The position numbers were made by a program, and so were the translations under genes. From positions 1-5,323 of the forward strand of contig JAPSJG010000294.1 in the NCBI GenBank assembly GCA_031178305.1: a DNA stretch of 5,323 bases. Direction: 5' to 3'. Below are positions 1 through 5,323 of this stretch, in pieces. The stretch is from Sinorhizobium sp. (GTDB taxonomy: Bacteria; Pseudomonadota; Alphaproteobacteria; Rhizobiales; Rhizobiaceae). The notes below the pieces were generated by a model. It saw only the letters and a list, made by a program, of their open reading frames with translations, was not told the DNA's origin and made no database searches. Every line of letters starts with the position of its first letter. The first letter of the stretch is position 1.

Positions 1-139
1 GGTTCGGAATAGGACGCTGGATCGGAAAGGAATCGAACTTTCGCCTCGAGTGCGGTCATCGCAGCCATCCTGCTTCAGTGTTCTGAACGCCGGGGAGCCC
101 ATCATCGTTCAATTGCGGCCGCAAACCAGCGTAAGGCGA

Positions 140-167
140 TTTAAAGTCGGCGCGGCGATCGTATAAT
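140..167 (+). promoter_or_regulatory. Putative sigma70-type promoter of the ABC operon
   Basis: A perfect TATAAT hexamer lies at 162-167. A TTTAAA hexamer at 140-145, matching TTGACA at four of six positions, lies 16 bp upstream. Initiation near 173-175 would give a leader of about 90 nt before the GTG at 264. The pair lies in the only sizeable gap upstream of the three-gene operon. The -10 box is flanked by short inverted arms CGGCG (153-157) and CGCCG (174-178), which could be an operator or chance in GC-rich DNA. The -35 match is weak, so this is a sequence-based prediction only. Confidence 0.45.
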
Positions 168-223
168 TTCCCACGCCGGAGATCGGGCGCTATCTTTCGG
201 CATGGTGTCGGGAAAATAGCCAC

Positions 224-239
224 GCGTAAGCTGCTACGC
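224..239. repeat. Short interrupted palindrome in the operon leader
   Basis: GCGTA (224-228) and TACGC (235-239) form a perfect 5-bp inverted repeat around a 6-nt spacer. It lies downstream of the predicted transcription start and 12 nt before the Shine-Dalgarno sequence, so it could be a small leader hairpin or half-sites for a repressor. The 7-mer GCGTAAG that begins here also occurs at 129-135, just upstream of the putative -35 box. With arms this short, chance is a real possibility. Confidence 0.25.
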
Positions 240-251
240 CTCGCGAAACCC

Positions 252-257
252 AAGGAG
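252..257 (+). promoter_or_regulatory. Shine-Dalgarno sequence fixing the GTG start at 264
   Basis: AAGGAG lies 6 nt upstream of the GTG at 264-266, an optimal distance. It is the strongest ribosome binding site of the operon. It supports GTG rather than the in-frame ATG at 324, which would remove the first 20 residues, including the conserved A-loop tyrosine. Confidence 0.8.
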
Positions 258-263
258 CAACCG

Positions 264-983
264 GTGGAGAACGAGACGTCGGCAATAGCTTTGCAGGCGC
301 GCGACCTTACCAAGATCTATCGGATGGGGACAGTGGAGGTCCCAGCGCTCCGCGGTGTCGACGTCGAACTCCGCGAGGGCGAACTCGTGGTCATGTTGGG
401 ACCCTCCGGAAGCGGCAAATCGACCTTGCTCAACATTCTCGGCGGTCTCGATACGCCGAGCAGCGGCACCGTTATCTTTCGCGGTCGCGAGCTTGCGCTC
501 GACAGCGAGCGCGCGCTCAATCTTTACCGTCGCAACCACGTCGGCTTCGTCTTCCAGTTCTACAATCTCATCCCGAGCCTAACCGCGCGCGAAAATGTCT
601 CGCTCGTGACCGAGATCGCCAGATATCCCATGCCGCCGTCCGAGGCACTGGCGATGGTCGGCCTTACCGAAAGGATGGATCATTTTCCGGCGCAACTGTC
701 CGGCGGCGAACAGCAACGGGTTGCCATCGCCCGCGCGATTGCCAAGCAGCCCGACCTCCTTCTTTGCGACGAGCCGACGGGCGCGCTCGACAGCAAAACG
801 GGGATTCTCGTCCTCGATGCGATCCTCAGGATCAATCGTGAGCTCGGTACAACCACGGCGCTCATTACCCACAATGCGGTGATTGCCGAGATTGCCAACC
901 GCGTGCTCTACTTCGGCGACGGGCGCATCGTCGAAATGCGGCGAAATGCCGTTCAGCGCCCGCCGGCGGAACTCGCCTGGTGA
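264..983 (+). CDS. ABC transporter ATP-binding protein, MacB/LolD type
   Basis: This 239-residue cytoplasmic nucleotide-binding subunit hydrolyses ATP to power the FtsX-type permease encoded immediately downstream. All ABC ATPase motifs are present and look intact: A-loop tyrosine Y19, Walker A GPSGSGKS at 46-53, Q-loop Q98 in FVFQFYNLIP, signature LSGGEQQR at 145-152, Walker B LLLCDE at 165-170 ending in the catalytic glutamate, D-loop GALD at 173-176, and H-loop histidine H203. The FQFYNLIP segment and the LSGGEQQRVAIARA signature are typical of the MacB/LolD/FtsE branch, whose members pair with FtsX-fold permeases and act by mechanotransmission rather than classical channel alternation. 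The length suits a stand-alone ATPase; unlike MacB there is no fused membrane domain. The start is GTG with a strong AAGGAG site. The stop lies 4 nt before the permease start, indicating an operon. The substrate cannot be inferred from this subunit. Confidence 0.95.
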   Translation: MENETSAIALQARDLTKIYRMGTVEVPALRGVDVELREGELVVMLGPSGSGKSTLLNILGGLDTPSSGTVIFRGRELALDSERALNLYRRNHVGFVFQFYNLIPSLTARENVSLVTEIARYPMPPSEALAMVGLTERMDHFPAQLSGGEQQRVAIARAIAKQPDLLLCDEPTGALDSKTGILVLDAILRINRELGTTTALITHNAVIAEIANRVLYFGDGRIVEMRRNAVQRPPAELAW

Positions 984-987
984 GCCT

Positions 988-3351
988 ATGAGCAGTCTCG
1001 ATCGAAAGCTTCTCCGCGGACTCTGGCAGCTGAGGGCCCAGGTGCTGGCCATCGCCCTGGTGATAGCATCCGGCACGGCGCTGCTCATCATGGCGCTGAC
1101 GACGATCGAATCACTCGAAGAGACCACCAGTGCCTATTACGAGCGAACGCGTTTCGCCGACGTTTTTGCGCGAGCGAAGCGCGCTCCTGACTCTCTCGGA
1201 CGCGATATCGCCGAAATTCCGGGCGTGCGGCTTGCCGAAACGCGCATCGTCGAGGGCGCCATTCTCGACATGCCCGGCTTCTCCGAGCCGGTCGTCGCCC
1301 AGCTAATATCGCTGCCCGAGCGAGGACCTCAGCTCTTGAACGCCTTGGTGATCCGATCCGGACGCATCGTCGATCCGAGCCGCCCCGACGAGGTGGTGGT
1401 CAGCGAGCCGTTCGCCGATGCGCATGATTTAAGGCCCGGCGACAGCTTCGATGCCGTCTTGAGGGGCAGCAAGCGCAGGCTGCTGGTCGTCGGAACCGCA
1501 CTCAGTCCCGAATTCGTCTATGCCATCGCGCCCGGCGGCCTCATGCCGGACGACGAGCGCTTCGGCGTCATGTGGATGGGGCGGGATGCGCTGGCGGCAG
1601 CCTTCGACCTGAAATCCTCTTTCAACAGCGTTACCCTGAGCCTCTTGGCCGGTGCGGATCCCAAGAATGTCATCCAGCGGGTCGACGCCCTGCTTGGCCC
1701 CTTCGGCGGCGTCGGCGCCTATGGCCGGGGCGATCAGACCTCGAACTGGTTCCTGGAAAGCGAGATTGCGCAGCAAAAGAACATGTCGCGAATCCTGCCG
1801 ACCATCTTCCTTGCGGTCGCGGCCTTCCTCACGAACATGGTGATGGCACGGCTGATCGAGACAGAGCGCCGCGAAATCGGCCTCCTGAAGGCGTTCGGCT
1901 ACGGCAATCTGGCGATCGGTTGGCACTACGCCAAGATGGTTCTCGCGATAGGCTCGATCGGCGTCCTCATCGGCTCGCTGCTTGGTGCCTGGCTCGGCCA
2001 CTGGAATACGGAACTCTACACCCAATTCTATCGCTTTCCGTTCCTCCTCTATCGCCCGGGCCCGGCCGGCTTCGTGATTGCCGCTTCCGTCAGCCTTGCG
2101 GCAGCATTGGCCGGCAGCCTTGCGGCGGTGCGCCGCGCCGTCCGCCTCCCACCGGCGGAAGCCATGCAGCCGCCGTCGCCGCCGATCTATCGGCGCACTT
2201 GGGCATCGCGGACCGGGCTTGCCGGCGCCCTCGACGAACCCACGCGCATGATCCTGCGGCGCATCATCCGCTGGCCCCTTCGAGCGTTCCTCGCGAGCCT
2301 CGGCCTCGCCATGTCGATCTCCGTGCTGATTATGGCGCTGCAATGGGTCGATGCCATCGACTCACTCGTCGATACCGTATTCGAACGCGGACAGCATCAG
2401 GACGCGACGGTCGCCTTCAACGACCTGCAACCGGTCGACACGATCGGCAGTTTCGAGAACCTGCCCGGCGTTCTTGCGGCGGAACCCTACCGCTATATGT
2501 CGGCGCATATCAGCCACGGCCATCACGTCCAGCGGCAGGGCATCATCGGCGTGCCGCATGGCGCGATCTTGAGCCCGGTTTTCGACAACGAGCGCGGACG
2601 CATCGAGGTGCCACCAGACGGGCTCGTGCTCTCGCGCAAGCTGGCCGAGCTTCTTGAAGTCAGGACGGGCGATACCGTCACGGTCGAGGTGCTGGAAGGG
2701 CGCCAGCCGCGCGTGGATCTGCCGGTGGCCCAGATTTTCGATACCTATATCGGGAAGCCTGCCTACATGGACATGGACGCGCTCAACAGAGTGGCCGGCG
2801 ACGGTCGCGTCGTCAGCGGCCTGCATGTCAGGGTCGACGCACCAAGCCGCACGGCCCTGCTGACGAAGCTGAAGGATATCCCCAACATAGCCTCGATCCT
2901 CTTCCGCCAAGCTGCCATAGACACGTTCTACAAGACCATGGGCGAAACGATCTTCATCTTCATCGGATTCTTCGTCGCCTTCTCGATGACGCTCTCCGTC
3001 GGCGTCACCTACAATTCGATCCGCATTGCGCTTTCCGAACGGGCGCGAGAACTTGCAACACTGCGCGTGCTCGGCTTCAGCCGCTGGGAGATCTCCTACA
3101 TTCTGCTTGGCGAGGTCGGCATTCTCACCTGGATCTCCATCCCGCTCGGCGCAGTCCTCGGCTTCAGCCTCGCCTGGTACATGACGAGCGCCTTCGAAAC
3201 GGAACTCTACCGGGTACCCCTGGTGCTGCGGCACGCAACCTACGGCAAGGCCGCCTTGATTGCGCTTGCGGCGGCGCTGACCTGCGCGGCGATCGTCCGT
3301 CGGCGCCTCGATCGCCTGGATCTCATCGCAGTCTTGAAAACACGGGAGTAG
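988..3351 (+). CDS. ABC transporter permease with two FtsX-type halves
   Basis: This 787-residue inner-membrane subunit probably has eight transmembrane segments, near residues 18-38, 266-288, 316-338, 360-381, 432-452, 652-675, 705-727 and 754-771. They form two 4-TM halves, each with one large periplasmic domain after its first helix (about 39-265 and 453-651). The domain after TM1 resembles the MacB periplasmic core. The halves are visibly duplicated: TM1 ends in LLIMALTTIESL in one and VLIMALQWVDAI in the other, the cytoplasmic coupling segments are ERREIGLLKAFGYG (293-306) and ERARELATLRVLGFS (684-698), and both carry TELY followed by FP or VP before their last helix (341 and 738). One chain may therefore serve as both permease subunits, like LolC plus LolE. 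ATG 988 was chosen because it lies 4 nt after the ATPase stop and begins a typical MSSLDRKLLRGLWQLR amino end. An in-frame ORF from 883 would overlap the ATPase and add 35 residues of non-family sequence. The Shine-Dalgarno sequence (GGTGAG, 979-984) is weak, so coupling is likely. The substrate is unknown. Confidence 0.92.
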   Translation: MSSLDRKLLRGLWQLRAQVLAIALVIASGTALLIMALTTIESLEETTSAYYERTRFADVFARAKRAPDSLGRDIAEIPGVRLAETRIVEGAILDMPGFSEPVVAQLISLPERGPQLLNALVIRSGRIVDPSRPDEVVVSEPFADAHDLRPGDSFDAVLRGSKRRLLVVGTALSPEFVYAIAPGGLMPDDERFGVMWMGRDALAAAFDLKSSFNSVTLSLLAGADPKNVIQRVDALLGPFGGVGAYGRGDQTSNWFLESEIAQQKNMSRILPTIFLAVAAFLTNMVMARLIETERREIGLLKAFGYGNLAIGWHYAKMVLAIGSIGVLIGSLLGAWLGHWNTELYTQFYRFPFLLYRPGPAGFVIAASVSLAAALAGSLAAVRRAVRLPPAEAMQPPSPPIYRRTWASRTGLAGALDEPTRMILRRIIRWPLRAFLASLGLAMSISVLIMALQWVDAIDSLVDTVFERGQHQDATVAFNDLQPVDTIGSFENLPGVLAAEPYRYMSAHISHGHHVQRQGIIGVPHGAILSPVFDNERGRIEVPPDGLVLSRKLAELLEVRTGDTVTVEVLEGRQPRVDLPVAQIFDTYIGKPAYMDMDALNRVAGDGRVVSGLHVRVDAPSRTALLTKLKDIPNIASILFRQAAIDTFYKTMGETIFIFIGFFVAFSMTLSVGVTYNSIRIALSERARELATLRVLGFSRWEISYILLGEVGILTWISIPLGAVLGFSLAWYMTSAFETELYRVPLVLRHATYGKAALIALAAALTCAAIVRRRLDRLDLIAVLKTRE
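3344..3348 (+). promoter_or_regulatory. Shine-Dalgarno sequence for the adaptor gene
   Basis: GGGAG lies inside the last codons of the permease gene and 6 nt before the GTG at 3355. It supports this GTG as the adaptor start, which also places the basic residues and signal-anchor helix at the expected amino end. Confidence 0.7.
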
Positions 3352-3354
3352 GCA

Positions 3355-4554
3355 GTGAGCATCGCAAGGCGCAGATTGGTGATCTGGGGCAGCCTACTGG
3401 CCGTGCTTGCGGCCGGCATCGCCTATGCCTTGCGCCCGCAACCCATTCCCGTGGACCTCGCAACGGCCGAAACCGGGCTGCTGCGGGTGACCATAGACGA
3501 GGAGGGCGAGACACGGGTCCGCGACGTCTATACGCTGCATGCGCCGTTGCGCGGCCAATTGCAGCGGATCAAGGCCGACGCGGGCGACATCGTCGAGGCT
3601 GGGGAGACGCAACTGGCGCAGATCGAACCGGCCGCGCCGGCCTTTCTCGATGCCCGGACCGAGGCTGAACACCAGGCCGCGGTCGAGGCGGCGCGAGCGG
3701 CTCATAACCTTGCCGCCGCCGAACTCGAGAAGGCCAAGGCCGATCTGACCTTTGCCGAGAGCGAACGCGCCCGCGCCCGTCAACTGATCGAGCGCAACAC
3801 GATCTCCCGGCGGACATTGGACGATGCCGAGCGCGCCCATAGGGTTGCCGTAGCCAACCTCGCGACGGCCGAGGCGGCGCTCAACGTCAGACGGCACGAA
3901 CTCGAGCAGGCGCAGTCCCGCCTTCTTTCCCGGCAGGAGATCAGGAACCGCAGCGAGACCTGCGAATGCGTTCCGGTGACTGCGCCGGTAAACGGCGTCG
4001 TGCTACGAGTCATGCGCCGCAGCGAAGGGGTCGTGGAGGCCGGCACGCCGCTCCTCGAAATCGGCGACCCCAGCGATCTCGAAATCGTCGTCAATCTGCT
4101 CTCGGAGGATGCCGTTAAGATCAAGCCGGGGCAAAAGGCCCTCGTCACCGGCTGGGGCGGCCCGGATCTAAAAGCGACCGTCCGGCGCATCGAACCCTTC
4201 GCCCGGACCAAGATTTCCGCCCTTGGAATTGAGGAGCAGCGGGTCGATGTTATCCTCGACTTTGCCGACCCGGCGCAAAACTGGCGCGCGCTCGGCCACG
4301 GCTATCGCGTCGATGTGCAGATCATCCTGTTCGAGGGCAATGTGCTCAGGCTGCCGCTTGGCGCCCTGTTCCGGCAGGGCAGCGACTGGGCGGCATTCTC
4401 TGCGGAAGGGCATGAAGCACGGCTGCGCATCGTTGAAATCGGCCACAGGAACAGCCTTTCGGTGGAAATCCGCGAGGGGCTGCAGCCGGGCGACAGGGTC
4501 ATCCTCTATCCGAGTGATCGCGTCGAGGACGGCGTGGCAATCATTGAGCGTTGA
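3355..4554 (+). CDS. HlyD/MacA-like periplasmic adaptor (membrane fusion protein)
   Basis: This 399-residue protein probably links the ABC permease to an outer membrane channel. A basic start (MSIARRR) and one hydrophobic helix at about 8-26 anchor it in the inner membrane with the rest in the periplasm. The first half of the lipoyl-like barrel-sandwich domain is at about 56-92 (APLRGQLQRIKADAGDIVEAGE). An Ala/Glu/Arg-rich alpha-helical hairpin, expected to be coiled coil, follows at about 97-195. The second lipoyl half is at 206-237 (VPVTAPVNGVVLRV, then EGVVEAGTPLLEIGD). A beta-barrel domain follows at about 240-325 and a membrane-proximal domain to the end. Barrel-sandwich halves on either side of a helical hairpin are the defining layout of HlyD, AcrA and MacA adaptors. 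No lipoprotein box is seen. The GTG start lies 3 nt after the permease stop, so the genes are co-transcribed. A Cys-Glu-Cys pair (203, 205) sits at the re-entry to the lipoyl domain. No outer membrane factor is encoded here. An RND-type adaptor is possible from sequence alone, but the context favours an ABC partner. Confidence 0.92.
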   Translation: MSIARRRLVIWGSLLAVLAAGIAYALRPQPIPVDLATAETGLLRVTIDEEGETRVRDVYTLHAPLRGQLQRIKADAGDIVEAGETQLAQIEPAAPAFLDARTEAEHQAAVEAARAAHNLAAAELEKAKADLTFAESERARARQLIERNTISRRTLDDAERAHRVAVANLATAEAALNVRRHELEQAQSRLLSRQEIRNRSETCECVPVTAPVNGVVLRVMRRSEGVVEAGTPLLEIGDPSDLEIVVNLLSEDAVKIKPGQKALVTGWGGPDLKATVRRIEPFARTKISALGIEEQRVDVILDFADPAQNWRALGHGYRVDVQIILFEGNVLRLPLGALFRQGSDWAAFSAEGHEARLRIVEIGHRNSLSVEIREGLQPGDRVILYPSDRVEDGVAIIER

Positions 4555-4569
4555 TGCCGGCGGGGGACC

Positions 4570-4593
4570 AAAGCGCGTCGCACGACGTGCTTT
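4570..4593. terminator. Hairpin between convergent genes, candidate bidirectional terminator
   Basis: The arms AAAGCGCGTC (4570-4579) and GACGTGCTTT (4584-4593) pair over 10 bp around a GCAC loop, with one G-U wobble (4575 with 4588) and no bulge. The stem has a GC-rich core and AAA/TTT ends, so it could act on either strand, as suits convergent genes. It starts 15 nt after the adaptor stop codon. The U tract is only three residues, so it may stop transcription weakly or merely protect mRNA 3' ends. Stems of the AAAGCGCG...GCTTT kind are common between rhizobial genes, so it may also be a remnant of a dispersed intergenic repeat. That last point is from memory and was not searched. Confidence 0.5.
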
Positions 4594-4600
4594 CGTAGAT

Positions 4601-4618
4601 GCGCCTCGCGCCAGGCGC
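4601..4618. repeat. Second GC-rich hairpin in the convergent intergenic gap
   Basis: GCGCCT (4601-4606) and AGGCGC (4613-4618) are perfect 6-bp complementary arms around the loop CGCGCC. It follows the first hairpin after 7 nt. No T run follows on the plus strand, so a classical terminator is not supported alone. The tandem placement suggests mRNA 3'-end stabilisation or part of a composite intergenic element. Confidence 0.35.
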
Positions 4619-4732
4619 CCTGCCGACTTGTGCTTGTGGTGATTACATAACCGACGCCCGGACGGGTCTAATCAGGCTCGGGTTACCCGGATCCGCTTCG
4701 ATCTTTTTCGGCGCAGCCGCGCAATCAGGGCG

Positions 4733-5323
4733 TCAATAGCGGAGCAGCGCGAGGATTGCGCGAACAACTTCGCCTGAGTCCCGATTGGCGTCGACCCGCT
4801 GCCATTCGACGTCCTTCACGTCTGCGGCAAGCTGTCGCGACAGAACATCGACATCCGCATCGGAGGGACTGCCGATCCTCCCGCCGACCCGCCGGCGCAG
4901 CAGCGTGGGCTCGGCATCAAGCCAGACTGCCGTGCACGGCGCGCCGGCTTCGCTCGCAACCGCCTCGAGACGCGCCCGGTCAGGCGCCCTGTCGAACACG
5001 GCGTCGGCCACGACCGAGCCGCCGGCGCGCAGGATCTCCCAGCTGCGACTCGCAATCTCTGCATAGACCTTCTCCGAAATCTCCGGCCGGTAGGCGGCGG
5101 GCGGAAGCCTCTCCTCTGTCGGGACACCATGCATCGCCTTGCGTATCCGGTCGCTCTCGACAATCCGTGCCCCCGGCGGCGAGCCTAGCTTGGGGGCCAA
5201 AGCCTCCGCCACAGTCGTCTTGCCCGAGCCGCTGAAGCCACCGATCACGATCAACCGTGCCTGTTTCGCCTCGATGAGCGAAAGGGCGAGAGCGAAGTAG
5301 GAGCGGGCTTCCGCGACAAGCCT
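4733..5323 (-). CDS. AAA/P-loop kinase-like domain, C-terminal part of probable APH-like/ATP-binding fusion protein (partial)
   Basis: The 3' end of a gene running off the right edge; 196 codons plus the TGA stop are visible. The reading frame stays open to position 5323, so the TTG at 5252-5254 is probably an internal leucine and not the start. The visible part begins with a helix-like RSYFALALSLIEAKQARL, then LIVIGGFSGSGKTT with a Walker A motif (about 5216-5239), SDRIRK about 20 residues later, a hydrophobic strand VVADAVFDR resembling the Walker B-like strand of small P-loop kinases, WLDAE, an arginine-rich lid (LLRRRVGGR), and SDADVDVLSRQL near the end. This order matches the AAA_33 P-loop domain at the C-terminus of proteins annotated as bifunctional aminoglycoside phosphotransferase/ATP-binding protein, usually about 500 residues. 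The APH-like N-terminal domain would lie outside the window. Such names come from homology; real resistance activity should not be assumed. The gene is convergent with the transporter operon and probably unrelated to it in function. The family is fairly sure, the substrate unknown. Confidence 0.85.
   Translation of the reverse strand, partial: RLVAEARSYFALALSLIEAKQARLIVIGGFSGSGKTTVAEALAPKLGSPPGARIVESDRIRKAMHGVPTEERLPPAAYRPEISEKVYAEIASRSWEILRAGGSVVADAVFDRAPDRARLEAVASEAGAPCTAVWLDAEPTLLRRRVGGRIGSPSDADVDVLSRQLAADVKDVEWQRVDANRDSGEVVRAILALLRY

Noticed and set aside
2..166. A plus-strand frame open from the left edge to TAA at 164-166, possibly the end of an upstream gene
   Set aside because: Third codon positions are not GC-rich as in the real genes here, rare AGG codons occur twice, and no family was recognised. 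The stop falls inside the predicted -10 box. An upstream gene tail cannot be fully excluded.
56..313. An 85-codon minus-strand open frame across the operon leader
   Set aside because: It overlaps the ATPase start, the promoter candidate and the ribosome binding site, and its product has no recognisable feature.
264..983. Naming the ATPase macB or lolD
   Set aside because: The signature motifs fit the whole MacB/LolD/FtsE branch. The protein lacks the MacB membrane domain and is not beside lolC or lolE, so a symbol would imply a substrate that the sequence does not show.
1429..2343. A 304-codon open frame on the minus strand
   Set aside because: It lies wholly inside the permease gene. Its product is rich in Arg, Glu, Gly and Ala with no recognisable domain, typical of an antisense shadow in GC-rich coding DNA.
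1572..2657. A 361-codon open frame on the plus strand
   Set aside because: It is a frame-shifted reading of the permease, rich in Arg, Pro and Ala, with no transmembrane segments or family resemblance. The permease frame is intact throughout.
2362..3234. A 290-codon open frame on the minus strand
   Set aside because: Antisense shadow of the second half of the permease. The low-complexity charged product has no motif, and the plus strand is clearly coding.
4679..4708. Possible second terminator: CGGGT/ACCCG and GATC/GATC repeats followed by five T (4704-4708)
   Set aside because: The CGGGT/ACCCG arms leave only a 1-nt loop and the GATC stem is just 4 bp, so no stable hairpin abuts the T run.
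4756..5235. A 159-codon plus-strand open frame
   Set aside because: Antisense shadow of the P-loop gene. The product is an Arg/Pro/Ser-rich string without a domain, while the minus strand has clear Walker A and kinase-like motifs.

Overview
The window looks like a chromosome or large-replicon segment of a GC-rich alphaproteobacterium, most likely a Rhizobiales member of the Sinorhizobium/Rhizobium type. This rests on the base composition, the look of the encoded proteins and the style of the intergenic hairpins; no phylogenetic marker is present, so the assignment is an inference. No rRNA, tRNA, CRISPR array, insertion sequence or phage gene was seen.

Layout: positions 1-263 are intergenic, with a promoter-like pair (TTTAAA, 16 bp, TATAAT at 140-167), a short inverted repeat (224-239) and a strong Shine-Dalgarno sequence. 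Next comes a tight three-gene plus-strand operon (264-4554): an ABC ATPase of the MacB/LolD type, a 787-residue permease containing two FtsX-type halves, and a HlyD/MacA-like periplasmic adaptor. The gaps between these genes are 4 and 3 nt, so co-transcription and translational coupling are likely. Positions 4555-4732 separate convergent genes and hold two hairpins, the first a near-perfect AT-ended stem suited to bidirectional termination. A minus-strand gene (from 4733 past the right edge) encodes the C-terminal P-loop kinase-like domain of what is probably a fused aminoglycoside-phosphotransferase-like/AAA ATP-binding protein; its N-terminal part lies outside the window.

Working model: the ATPase dimer drives the permease in the inner membrane by a mechanotransmission-like cycle, and the adaptor spans the periplasm towards a TolC-type outer membrane channel encoded elsewhere. 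The substrate cannot be read from the sequence. The architecture is notable: the ATPase is separate as in LolCDE, the two 4-TM permease halves are joined in one chain, and an adaptor is present as in MacAB. The family is recognisable and probably widespread, but I know of no established physiological substrate. Apart from this transporter the window is ordinary, and I see no clear sign of a wholly new system.
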